Assembly: GCA_016933025.1 (NCBI GenBank)
Contig: JAFGBT010000023.1
Span: 62,001 to 126,000 of the forward strand
Length of the DNA stretch: 64,000 nucleotides
From: Spirochaetota bacterium
GTDB lineage: Bacteria > Spirochaetota > UBA4802 > UBA5550
Reading direction: 5' to 3'
The notes below the pieces were generated by a model. The model was given only the letters and a program-made list of their open reading frames with translations, made no database searches and had not been told where the DNA came from. A program made the translations under genes and the position numbers. This document shows positions 34,750 to 43,455 of the stretch, one piece after another. How positions within the stretch are numbered: the stretch's first letter is position 1; each line of letters starts with the position of its first letter.

Positions 34750-36688
34750 AAAACTCCTCGTCAGATCGATACTGCTGATCTTTTTTACCGCGGCGCTGTT
34801 CGCCGCGGTAACGGATTTCGCCGAGGGCCGGTACATCACCGCCTCCTGGATCGCCTTTGCCGGCACGCTCTCGCTGATCGGAATCCGCTGGCGCTCATCC
34901 GAATACGTCTTCGCCTCCTTCTTCTTCTGGGCCCAGGCCCTTGTGCGGCTCTGCTTCCTGGAAGAGGCGCCTGACGGGTTCATCCTGCTGGCAAACGCCC
35001 GCTTCGCACTTTTCATCATGGCGGCCTGCTTCCTGACGGCCGCCGCCTGGCTTGACAGCCGGGAGACGATGGGCCGGTACATGGCGGCGTTCCCCATTGC
35101 AGCGCTCGCGGTGATCATCATCGGAAGCCTGAAGGAAAACCACAATTTTGTATCGGACCCGCACTATCGCAACCTCGGCTACTCCTATGTCCTCACGTTC
35201 TACGCGGCAGCCTGTTTCGCCTACGGGCTCGTCAGAAAGAACGGGATGATGCGCATCAGCGGGATCGTCCTTTCGGGCGCAGTCGTGCTCAAGCTCTACC
35301 TGCACGACATATGGACCATGAACAGGCTGGTGAAGATCATCGCCGGGTTCTCGCTCGGCGCCGCGCTGGTCGTCCTGAGCATCCTGTACCAGAAGTACCA
35401 CGACCGCATCTTCCCCAAAAAAACCGGGTCCGTACTGCAAATGGCGCTCGCCGCCCTCGCGGCGCTGCTGCTTATCCACGCGGGGCCGGGCGCGGCGGAC
35501 GCGGCCGCGGGGCCGTTCAAGGCGTCGAACTGGCGCTACTACAAGGTCCTGACGGGTGCGGGCGATACCGCGACAGTGTACGGGAGGCTCATCCTTGACG
35601 ACGAGATGATACTCAACGGCAGAGCCGCCGATTACCGCGTCGTGTTCAAGGGCCGCACCGTACCCCATCTGACCCGCATAGCGGTCGACGACCCAAAGCT
35701 TTCAGGCTGGACCGTCCCCGCGGTCATCTTCACCTCGACCGACCGGAACGGGACCACCTTCGTGCTGAAGCTCCCCGAACCGCCAGCCGGCACCGAGTAC
35801 ACGGGGCTGGAGGCGGGCTCCTCATCCAGGTTCGAGGCCTCGGCGACCGTTGAGACCGGACTGAAAGCGGGCGAATGGAAACCGACCGGCAATTATCCGC
35901 TCTTCAGTTACCAGGGGAGCGAGGGCAACAGGATCAGGTTCAGCCCCGGCAGACACCGGTTTATCCGGATACGTATAAACGCCCGCCAGAGCCTCTCGTT
36001 CCCGAAAGCGCTCTACAACTCGGTGCGCACGCGGTCTTACTACACGATCAGCATTCCTCCGGCGTCCGTCAAAAAGGACACTGACAGCGACCGGCAGGCG
36101 ACGGTCTACTATTTCGAGAACTCGGGGAAGAAAAAAATCAACCGGCTGACGCTCACCTTCAAAGAGAGCAGATACAACAGGATGATGGAGATACTGGCTA
36201 TTAACCCGCCTGAAAAGAGCTACGAATTGGTTCAGACGGCACAGCTCGCCCGGAACACCGGCGACCCGGAGACACAGGTCATCGATCTCTACAGCCCGTC
36301 CACAGGGCAGATGAAGCTTGTACTCATCGACGGCGACGACAGCCCCCTCACCCTGACCTCCCTGACGGCCTACGTTCCCCGTGAAGAGCTGATATTCGAG
36401 ATCCCTCCGGACGCAGGCAAAAAGGAGGCGGCCTCGCTCCGTCTCTATTACGGCAATCCCTACTGTCTTCCGCCCGAGTATGATATCGAATCCACTATCG
36501 ATATGAATCTGGGATTGGCCACGCTCACGGCCGGGAAGCAGATCACAAACGAGGAATTCGCCTATTCAGTCATGGAGCCGCCCGTCTCCACCTGGGTGAT
36601 ACGGATCGTCTTTCTCCTGGGAATCGCGGGTCTCGCGTATCCCGCCTGGAAAATCCTTAAACATTTCAGCGACCAGCGAACGACATGA
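34739..36688 (+). CDS. DUF2339 C-terminal part fused to DUF3999-like exported domain
   Basis: A 649-residue protein. Residues 1-225 are membrane helices ending in LSGAVVLKLYLHDIW and RLVKIIAGFSLGAALVVLSILYQKY, the C-terminal signature of DUF2339. From about residue 245 a periplasmic beta-rich region follows (FKASNWRYYKVL...), like DUF3999, with a final helix (TWVIRIVFLLGIAGLAYPAW) near the C terminus. In other bacteria DUF2339 and DUF3999 are commonly separate adjacent genes. Here DUF2339 is cut in two, and the second piece is fused to the partner. Function of both families is unknown; envelope location is clear. Confidence 0.75.
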   Translation: MKNKKLLVRSILLIFFTAALFAAVTDFAEGRYITASWIAFAGTLSLIGIRWRSSEYVFASFFFWAQALVRLCFLEEAPDGFILLANARFALFIMAACFLTAAAWLDSRETMGRYMAAFPIAALAVIIIGSLKENHNFVSDPHYRNLGYSYVLTFYAAACFAYGLVRKNGMMRISGIVLSGAVVLKLYLHDIWTMNRLVKIIAGFSLGAALVVLSILYQKYHDRIFPKKTGSVLQMALAALAALLLIHAGPGAADAAAGPFKASNWRYYKVLTGAGDTATVYGRLILDDEMILNGRAADYRVVFKGRTVPHLTRIAVDDPKLSGWTVPAVIFTSTDRNGTTFVLKLPEPPAGTEYTGLEAGSSSRFEASATVETGLKAGEWKPTGNYPLFSYQGSEGNRIRFSPGRHRFIRIRINARQSLSFPKALYNSVRTRSYYTISIPPASVKKDTDSDRQATVYYFENSGKKKINRLTLTFKESRYNRMMEILAINPPEKSYELVQTAQLARNTGDPETQVIDLYSPSTGQMKLVLIDGDDSPLTLTSLTAYVPREELIFEIPPDAGKKEAASLRLYYGNPYCLPPEYDIESTIDMNLGLATLTAGKQITNEEFAYSVMEPPVSTWVIRIVFLLGIAGLAYPAWKILKHFSDQRTT

Positions 36689-36766
36689 GGAGGCGGCGTC
36701 GATATTATGTTTGACTTTTTGCCGGAGACCGATAGGTTCATATTAAAAAAAGGACCGAGTAAGGCG

Positions 36767-37402
36767 ATGCAGAGGTTTGTTCTGATAGCAGCGTGCGCTT
36801 CAATCATTCTCGTTTCATGCGCGAAAAAATCCGAGATCAACCGCCAGCTGGTCGCGGCCGTGACGCGGGGCGACATCACGAGGGTCATGGAACTGCTCTC
36901 CAGCGGCGCGGACCCCGATGCCCGCGAGGAGAACAATCCCGCCCGCCCCGCGCTCATTATAGCGGCGGAAGAGGACAACCCTGAAATTGCGGCCGCGCTG
37001 TTGAATAAAAATGCGGACGTGAACGCAAAAAGCGCCGACGGCTCATCCGCTCTCATGGGCGCGGCGGCCGAGGGCAATCTCGCGACCCTCCGGCTCCTCC
37101 TTTCCCGCGGCGCGGAGGTCAACGCCATGGACAACACGGGCCAGACCGCGCTCATCCGGGCGGCCGTTGACGGCCAGCGAGAGGCTGCAGAGGCCCTGGT
37201 CGACTCAGGAGCCGACATTAACATCGCCGACCGGAGCGGCCAGACCGCGCTCATGAAGGCCATGATCAACGGCCATGAGGAAACAGCCGACCTGCTGCTT
37301 CGTAAAGGCGCGAAGCTGACCGCGGAGGAGAGAATAATCGTCGACGAGGCCGCGCGCTCCGGCGACGAGGGGGAAGAGGTTATAGACTCGGAAACAAAAT
37401 GA
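36767..37402 (+). CDS. Ankyrin-repeat lipoprotein
   Basis: A 211-residue exported protein with lipobox (ILVSCA) and four to five ankyrin repeats of about 33 residues (LVAAVTRGDITRVMELLSSGADPDARE; ALIIAAEEDNPEIAAALLNKNADVNAK; and three more with G(Q/S)(T/S)ALM). It likely serves as a periplasmic protein-binding scaffold. An upstream ATG at 36707 would hide the signal peptide behind 20 residues, so 36767 is preferred. It follows the DUF3999 gene closely. Confidence 0.85.
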   Translation: MQRFVLIAACASIILVSCAKKSEINRQLVAAVTRGDITRVMELLSSGADPDAREENNPARPALIIAAEEDNPEIAAALLNKNADVNAKSADGSSALMGAAAEGNLATLRLLLSRGAEVNAMDNTGQTALIRAAVDGQREAAEALVDSGADINIADRSGQTALMKAMINGHEETADLLLRKGAKLTAEERIIVDEAARSGDEGEEVIDSETK

Positions 37403-37489
37403 GCTGTCGCTCATTATCTCACGGGGCGGGTGCCGTCAGGCGAACCTCCTGTTCGGCCGAGCGGAGCCCCTCCACAAGGGGGGAGAGAC

Positions 37490-38029
37490 ATGCGAAACAG
37501 AATCCATCATGGCAGAGAGGATCTTACCGGAGAACATCTCGTGGGTGATGCAGGCCAGATTATCCTTGCCATTATCTTTCTATCTGCATGGATAGCCGAT
37601 ACATTTTTCCTGAAGGCCACAACTTTTTTAAATGCCTATATATCGATCTTCATTCGCATTCCGATTGGGATTATAATAATGATCGTTGGATGCTATTTGT
37701 CAATAACAGGGTTGTCGATTATCTTTGGCGAAGTACGGGTAAAGCCTGAAGTTATACGTAAAAGCGTATTCGGCATTGTCCGCCATCCAATATATTTAGC
37801 CGAGATATTGTGCTATCTCGGCATGCTTATGTTCTCCATATCACTGATAGCCGCGTTTATATGCATTCTGACGATAATTTTTCTTCATTGTATCTCACGG
37901 TATGAGGAAAAGCTTTTATTGGCCCGCTTTAAAGATGATTATAAAAAATATATTGATGATGTGCCAATGTGGATACCGCGTTTTTCAAAATTATTCGGCA
38001 ATTCACCCCTCACCCGGGGGCGGAGATAA
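37490..38029 (+). CDS. Isoprenylcysteine carboxyl methyltransferase-like membrane protein
   Basis: A 179-residue integral membrane protein with four to five helices and the ICMT/PEMT signature RHPIYLAEILCYLG (about residues 98-111), followed by YEEKLLLARFKDDYKKYIDDVPMWIPR, the usual C-terminal pattern EExxLxxxFGxxYxxYxxxVP. Uses SAM to methylate a small or lipidic substrate; which one is unknown. GGAGAG precedes the ATG at 37490. The gene is clearly more AT-rich than both flanks, suggesting recent acquisition. Confidence 0.82.
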   Translation: MRNRIHHGREDLTGEHLVGDAGQIILAIIFLSAWIADTFFLKATTFLNAYISIFIRIPIGIIIMIVGCYLSITGLSIIFGEVRVKPEVIRKSVFGIVRHPIYLAEILCYLGMLMFSISLIAAFICILTIIFLHCISRYEEKLLLARFKDDYKKYIDDVPMWIPRFSKLFGNSPLTRGRR

Positions 38030-38199
38030 ATTTCAAGCCCCCTGTAGATACTTTTTTTTGCTGGCTATTCTCTCCCGAGCTGATAGTATTATTGACCATA
38101 TGCCATACCCGAAGACTGGCCCTTAAAAAAGCCTCGACATGACTTCGCGCATGCAGTATCATAGCGGCGGTGATGTCGAATCCGTACGGGAGGCGCTGT

Positions 38200-39402
38200 A
38201 TGGACCTGTTCCACGATTTCGATCCAGCAAAGTGCCGCGAATGCGGCGAGTGTTTTCACCAGTGCCCGGTCATGACCCTCCCCCTCGAGCGGGCAAAAGA
38301 GGAACGCAGAAGGCTCAACCGGGGCGAAGGGTCGGAGTACGTTTTAAGGCACTGCACCAGCTGTTTTGCCTGCAACTTCACCTGTCCCGAGAACTGCAAC
38401 CCGGCCCAGCAGATACTGGACATCTGGCACGCCGAATACCTCGAGCGCGGCATGCCTCTGCGCGCCCGCTATTATGATCCCAACACCACGCCGAACTTCA
38501 GAACATACGTGGTGGAGCGAATGCCCGACGACGAAAGGGCAATGGTCGAAAAATGGAAAGACCGGTCTCCCGCCCGGGAGATATTCTATCCCGGGTGCAA
38601 CTTCACAACCGTGCCCTATCTCGCGAAGACCGGTCTCCTTGAAGGCGTCGAGATCCGGGGGTCGCTCGACATGTGCTGCGGCGAAACCTACTACCGCATG
38701 GGGCTGTACGACGAGGTGCGCACCGTGGCGCGACGGCTCGAGGCTTATTTCAACGGCATGGGCGTGAAACGGATGATCATTCCCTGTACCGCCGGGCGTA
38801 ACATGTTCACCAACGTGCTTCCCAGGTTCGGCGTTACGTTCAACTTCGAGATCGAGCACATGCTGCCATGGCTCTGGAGGCGGATCGAGTCGGGCGAGAT
38901 CCAGATACGCAGGAAGCTGAACATGACCGTCACAATCCAGGAGTCCTGTTACGGCAAGATGTTCGGCGAAGGCTATATGGATCTGCCCCGGAAAATCCTG
39001 CAGCGGATAGGGGTCACCGTCCGCGAGGAGGAGCTGGCGAGGGAGCGGACGCTCTGCTGCGGGATCGCGGGAGGATTCAGCATACGGTCCGGGTACCATC
39101 CCTGGGACATCACCCGTGCGACCTTCCGCACGCTCAACATGGCGAAACGAAGCGGCGCTGACGCGATTGCCGTCTACTGCGCCGGCTGCCTGCAGATGCT
39201 GACGGTAGGCCAGATAGCGCACCCCTTCAACAACATGCCGGTCTACCACGTGCTGGAGCTGCTGCAGATGGCGATTGGCGAGGAGCCGGCCCGCCTGAAC
39301 AGGAAGCGGGGCCGCACCATGTTCGCGGGCGTGATGCGCCACCAGCTGCCGGTGGTTCTTTCCGGGAAGCGGTTCCGCATCAGCGTCAGGGAAAACGTCT
39401 GA
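38200..39402 (+). CDS. HdrD-like Fe-S protein with two CCG domains, copy A
   Basis: A 400-residue soluble protein of the heterodisulfide-reductase/GlpC type. Two 4Fe-4S motifs (CRECGECFHQCPV and CTSCFACNFTCPENC) are followed by two cysteine-rich CCG domains: YPGCNF...MCCGETYYRMG and IQESCYGK...RTLCCGIAGGF...YCAGCLQ. Both CCG domains are complete. The ATG at 38200 is fixed by a GGGAGG site; a GTG/ATG pair 27-30 bp upstream lacks one. First of three tandem paralogues; no flavin or membrane partner subunit is adjacent. Probably passes electrons to or from a disulfide or quinone-like acceptor. Confidence 0.87.
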   Translation: MDLFHDFDPAKCRECGECFHQCPVMTLPLERAKEERRRLNRGEGSEYVLRHCTSCFACNFTCPENCNPAQQILDIWHAEYLERGMPLRARYYDPNTTPNFRTYVVERMPDDERAMVEKWKDRSPAREIFYPGCNFTTVPYLAKTGLLEGVEIRGSLDMCCGETYYRMGLYDEVRTVARRLEAYFNGMGVKRMIIPCTAGRNMFTNVLPRFGVTFNFEIEHMLPWLWRRIESGEIQIRRKLNMTVTIQESCYGKMFGEGYMDLPRKILQRIGVTVREEELARERTLCCGIAGGFSIRSGYHPWDITRATFRTLNMAKRSGADAIAVYCAGCLQMLTVGQIAHPFNNMPVYHVLELLQMAIGEEPARLNRKRGRTMFAGVMRHQLPVVLSGKRFRISVRENV

Positions 39403-40883
39403 TGGCGAAGGCGCGTAAAAAAGCGGGCCGGTACCGATGGTTCCGGGAGGACCGGTGCGCCGGATGCGGCGCCTGCCTCGCGGCATGCCCTGTCGTGGAG
39501 CTTCCCGAGAACGCGGCCCGGCTTGACCGGGACCGCGCAATCCGGGGACGGTTCGCCGAATCCCTCTCCCTCTCGCTCTGTACAACCTGCAACGCCTGCG
39601 ACCTGGTCTGCCCGGAGGGCGCGTCTCCATACGAGCTGGTGCTCGAGCGCTTCGACGCCGAATACAACGCGAAAGGACTCCCCGGCATAGCGCGCATGGT
39701 CTTCCCGAACGAGTACTGGAACATATGGACCCTCCTGCGCCCCCTCATGACGGAGCAGGAGATCCGCGACATGGATAATTGGGCTGACGCCCTGCGCGGC
39801 AGGCACCGGACCGTTATGCTGACCGGGTTCTATACCAACATTGTTCCCTACCTTTTAAAGGGAGAGGTGTTCTCAGGGAGCGGGCTCGCCATAGCGGGGA
39901 GCGAGGGGCTCTGGGGATGCGGAGGCGACACCAACAAGCTCGGTCTAATCGGCATCACCGAGCGGGTCGTTGACCTCCTCAAGCGGCAGTTTGCGATACT
40001 GGGAGTGAAGAAGCTCGTCTGTTTCATGGAGGCCGAGGCGGCCATGCTGGCCGAGGTCCTTCCCGCCCGCTACGGCGCGCGGTTCGGGTTCACGGTCGAG
40101 CCGCTCGATTCCTGGCTCACGAATGAAATAAACGCGGGGCGGATACGGATAACAACGCCCCTCGGGATAACAGCGACGGTGCACGACAACTGCATGTCGC
40201 GCTATTTCGGCGGAAAGCCCCAGGACACGATGCGCGATCTCATGAGGAAGTGCGGCTGCAGCGTCGTTGAAATGGCGCACAACAGGGAAAAAGCCCTCTG
40301 CTGCGGATGGGCCGCAACGATCCCCGCGCTCCATTCCGGCGCGGGACTGCCCGGCATCTTCCTTTATATGGTATACAGCCTGGACCGCAGGCTCAGGGAA
40401 GCGGCAGCCACCGGCGCCGACGCGGTCGTCACCGGCTGCCCGGCCTGTTATATCTTTCTTTCTCTCATCAGGCTCCTGGCGAACCGCAGCATCAAGGTCT
40501 ACCACACGTCCGAGATCGTGACCATGGCGGCGGGCGGGACACCGGCGCTCGCCGCGGAGGAGCGGTGCCGTGACCTTCTGGCTGCGGTGATGATGCTGGT
40601 GCGGCAATGGGCGCTCCACGCGCGGTTCAGGAAGCGTTTCCGGCCCCTACCGCCGGAGCCGGGCCGGACCGAGAGGCCTCCCCTGCTCAACGAGAAGGAT
40701 GCGGCGAGGATCAGACGGATCAGGAGGCTCCTCGGCGGACGGCTGGCGAAAAGCCGTGCCACGAGGGCCCTGGTGGGGCTGGCAGTCAGGGGCGCGGCCG
40801 CGGCCTACGGCCTGCGGCTCAAGGCGAAGCGCTCCTTGTTTATTCGTGCGGCGGCCCACGCGCCCGATTCGAAAACACGATAA
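39402..40883 (+). CDS. HdrD-like Fe-S protein, copy B with degenerate first CCG domain
   Basis: A 493-residue paralogue starting one base inside the stop of copy A (TGATG). Both 4Fe-4S motifs are intact (CAGCGACLAACPV, CTTCNACDLVCPEG). In the first CCG domain the usual YPGC is FYTN and the CCG is WGCGG, so its cluster ligands are mostly lost; the second domain is intact (HDNCMSRYF, ALCCGWAA, GCPACY). A basic C-terminal extension of about 100 residues (from RKRFRPLPPEPG) is unlike copies A and C. It may be a structural or docking subunit. Confidence 0.85.
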   Translation: MAKARKKAGRYRWFREDRCAGCGACLAACPVVELPENAARLDRDRAIRGRFAESLSLSLCTTCNACDLVCPEGASPYELVLERFDAEYNAKGLPGIARMVFPNEYWNIWTLLRPLMTEQEIRDMDNWADALRGRHRTVMLTGFYTNIVPYLLKGEVFSGSGLAIAGSEGLWGCGGDTNKLGLIGITERVVDLLKRQFAILGVKKLVCFMEAEAAMLAEVLPARYGARFGFTVEPLDSWLTNEINAGRIRITTPLGITATVHDNCMSRYFGGKPQDTMRDLMRKCGCSVVEMAHNREKALCCGWAATIPALHSGAGLPGIFLYMVYSLDRRLREAAATGADAVVTGCPACYIFLSLIRLLANRSIKVYHTSEIVTMAAGGTPALAAEERCRDLLAAVMMLVRQWALHARFRKRFRPLPPEPGRTERPPLLNEKDAARIRRIRRLLGGRLAKSRATRALVGLAVRGAAAAYGLRLKAKRSLFIRAAAHAPDSKTR

Positions 40884-40913
40884 CAATTGCACTTCGGGAG
40901 GGGGTAAAAGCCC

Positions 40914-42089
40914 GTGGACAGAAACGACTTCAGGGAACGGTTGAACTGGAACGCCTGCGTCGAATGCGGCGATTGCCTGGTGCGGTGCCGCTACATGTCA
41001 TTCACCAGGGAAGAGGCGAAGGCGGAGATGGGGAAGGTGAACCGCGGCGAGCCGTCGCGCGCCCTTGACGGGTGCATGAGCTGCTACGCCTGCAACGCCT
41101 TCTGCGAAAAAAACGCCCACCCGTACGAGCGGATCCATTACGCGTGGAACGACCGGTACGAGCGTGAGGGGCTCCCCGCCCGCGCGAGCTACCTCATGCC
41201 GTCGCGGCAGCCGAATTTCCGCGAGGACATGTCGTTCACCGATGAGGAGCGGGAGCTTCACCGCCGCTGGGCGGCCGATGACCCGCCGGCCCGCACCGTG
41301 CTCTATCCCGGGTGCAACCTCCTGGCCCTTCCTCTCCTTGTACCGAAGGCGGTGATGAACGTCCTGCCTGTGTGGGGACGGTGGGACCTCTGCTGCGGCG
41401 AGATGTACTTCCGCATGGGCATTCTATCAAAGGTAAGAGAAATCGCAGGCCGGCTTACCCGGTTTTACCGGGGAAAAAAAATCGACGAGATGGTGTTCGT
41501 CTGCCCGGCCGGGTACAACATGTTCACGAATGTCCTGCCGCAGCAGTTCGAAGCGCGCTTTTCTTTCCGCACCACATCCTTCGCTGACTGGTTTATGAGA
41601 AAGGTCGCGGAAGGCGCCTTTTCCCCGAAGCGGCTCTCCGGCGACCTGGTGATCCAGGACTCCTGTCACGCGCGGGTGCTCGGCCGGGATTTCATGGAAT
41701 CCCAGAGAAGGCTCCTGGCGGAACTGGGCCTCACCGTGAGGGAAACACCCCGGAACCGCGAGGACGGCCTCTGCTGCGGCATGGCGGCCGGATGCAACAG
41801 CTACAGCGCGTTCGACCTCCTGCGCCACGGCATGAGGAACATCCGGTCCCTCGACCGCGCGGAGGGAGGGGAGATCGTGCAGTACTGCACCGGCTGTTAC
41901 CTCACCTCCGGGACCATGCGCCTCGTCAATCCCTTCGGCAAGCGGCTCACGCACCTGCTCGAGTGGGTCGGTCGGGCGCTCGGCGAAAAGCGGCCGCGAA
42001 TGCTCTACCGCCGCGCCTTTTCCGTGCTCAAGGGGATCGCGCTGCACGCCCTCCCGAAATATTTCAGCAGGAAGCGCTTTCGTCTCTGA
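40914..42089 (+). CDS. HdrD-like Fe-S protein with two CCG domains, copy C
   Basis: A 391-residue paralogue beginning with GTG after a GGGAGGGGG site. Fe-S motifs: CVECGDCLVRC and CMSCYACNAFC, the latter lacking the usual proline after its last cysteine. CCG domains: YPGCNL...LCCGEMYFRMG and IQDSCHAR...GLCCGMAAGC...YCTGCYL, both complete. It shares with copy A the motif AG(Y/R)NMFTNVLP between the two CCG domains, marking a common subfamily. Expected to form one complex with copies A and B. Confidence 0.86.
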   Translation: MDRNDFRERLNWNACVECGDCLVRCRYMSFTREEAKAEMGKVNRGEPSRALDGCMSCYACNAFCEKNAHPYERIHYAWNDRYEREGLPARASYLMPSRQPNFREDMSFTDEERELHRRWAADDPPARTVLYPGCNLLALPLLVPKAVMNVLPVWGRWDLCCGEMYFRMGILSKVREIAGRLTRFYRGKKIDEMVFVCPAGYNMFTNVLPQQFEARFSFRTTSFADWFMRKVAEGAFSPKRLSGDLVIQDSCHARVLGRDFMESQRRLLAELGLTVRETPRNREDGLCCGMAAGCNSYSAFDLLRHGMRNIRSLDRAEGGEIVQYCTGCYLTSGTMRLVNPFGKRLTHLLEWVGRALGEKRPRMLYRRAFSVLKGIALHALPKYFSRKRFRL

Positions 42090-42393
42090 GCCGGGTCGGG
42101 GGCCGGTGGCAAGGAGCGATTCGGCCCGCTCAGACTCGAACAACGCGCCTGTTGAACTGTTTAAGCGCATTAATTTACAGAAGGTAATCCCGCTTTGTTT
42201 CCGTGCTCACCGTGTCCTGTGCGTCTCAATAAAACCAGAGTTATAACGCCTCTCCATTAATTTTTTACTTGTCATTGCGCTCCACCTGTGCCATGCTCAG
42301 TTCTGATAAGACTAATCATTATCATTGGCCGCCAGCCTAACAAGCGGCATATTACCCTATGTCGATATCAATAAAAAAGGACCAGGAGCTGTC
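42090..42393. other. Intergenic region with a Fur-box-like element
   Basis: A 304-bp gap between HdrD-like copy C and the DUF898 gene, with no ORF of merit. It contains GATAAGACTAATCATTATC at 42305-42323, which on the opposite strand matches 15 of 19 positions of the Fur consensus, 70 bp before the DUF898 start. The text near 42200 resembles degenerate dispersed repeats. Confidence 0.45.
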
Positions 42394-43455
42394 ATGCCAA
42401 ACCAGAAACAAACAAGCAACCCGGCGCAGCAGCGGCCGAACACATACAAATTCGAATTCACCGGTTCCGGCGGGGCGTATTTCCGGATCTGGATCGTGAA
42501 CATCCTTCTTTCGATCTTGACCCTGGGCATCTACTCCGCATGGGCAAAGGTGAGAACCAACCAGTATTTTTACCGGTGCGCAAAGCTCGACAATACCGGG
42601 TTCGATTACCACGGTTCTCCCATAGCCATCCTGAAGGGACGAATCATCGCCGTGGTCCTGATAGCGGCTCTAAATATCTCGCAGCATGTTCACATGGCCG
42701 TGTACGCGGCCGTGCTCATCCTGTTTCTCGTTATAATGCCGTGGCTTGTGGCCAAGTCCCTCGCCTTCCGAATGCACAATACCAGCTGGCGCTCGATACG
42801 TTTCAGGTTCAAGGGGACAGTTGGAGAAGCGGCGAAATGCCTGTACGCCTACGGTCTGCTCACCGCGATCACCCTTGGCATAGCCTATCCCGTCCAGTTC
42901 CGTAAAATTAAAAAGTACACTTTTGACAACACCTCTTTCGGCAAAACCGGGTTTTCCTTTACCGCGAATATTGGCGCGATATACAGGGTCTTTCTTTTAA
43001 CCGCTCTGTTCGTAGTGATTATATTCATTGGCTTCGGGATTGTAACGGCGTCAGGAGTCGGCGCAATAAAAGAAAACAAGGAATTGTTTGGCATCATCAG
43101 CGTGATTTCCGTGACGGTGTTGTATTTTGGGCTTATCATTGTCGTTTATCCATTTTACAAAACAAAGATAACCAACCTCACGTGGAACAATACCGCCCTC
43201 GGGGCCATAACCTTCCAATCGACCCTCACGGTGAAAAAATATTTTGCGGTAATCGCAGGCAACCTGGTGCTGACCCTGCTGACCCTGGGGCTCTACTGGC
43301 CGTGGGCGGTCATAAAACTGATCCGCATGCGCATGGACTACCTGAAGCTGACGGCTCCGGAGGGGCTCGACGCCTTTGCCGCCGATATATCCGAGGAGGT
43401 CGGTGCGGCGGGTGAGGAGATCTCAAGTGCGTTCGACTTTGACATCTCGTTCTGA
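42394..43455 (+). CDS. DUF898 (YjgN-like) membrane protein
   Basis: A 353-residue integral membrane protein matching DUF898: two repeats of the type F.FTGSGGAYFRIWIVNILLSILTLGIYSAWAKVR, here at residues 20-54, and again TFQSTLTVKKYFAVIAGNLVLTLLTLGLYWPWA, about residues 278-310, each with the LT(L/I)GIY/LY-x-W-A pattern. Family function is unknown. AGGAG precedes the ATG. Followed with a 29-bp overlap by an M48 peptidase, a pairing seen in other genomes. Confidence 0.9.
   Translation: MPNQKQTSNPAQQRPNTYKFEFTGSGGAYFRIWIVNILLSILTLGIYSAWAKVRTNQYFYRCAKLDNTGFDYHGSPIAILKGRIIAVVLIAALNISQHVHMAVYAAVLILFLVIMPWLVAKSLAFRMHNTSWRSIRFRFKGTVGEAAKCLYAYGLLTAITLGIAYPVQFRKIKKYTFDNTSFGKTGFSFTANIGAIYRVFLLTALFVVIIFIGFGIVTASGVGAIKENKELFGIISVISVTVLYFGLIIVVYPFYKTKITNLTWNNTALGAITFQSTLTVKKYFAVIAGNLVLTLLTLGLYWPWAVIKLIRMRMDYLKLTAPEGLDAFAADISEEVGAAGEEISSAFDFDISF

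Noticed and set aside
38344..39630. Long open frame (428 codons) on the minus strand
   Set aside because: Antisense to two HdrD-like genes with conserved Cys motifs and start sites; composition typical of a shadow frame.
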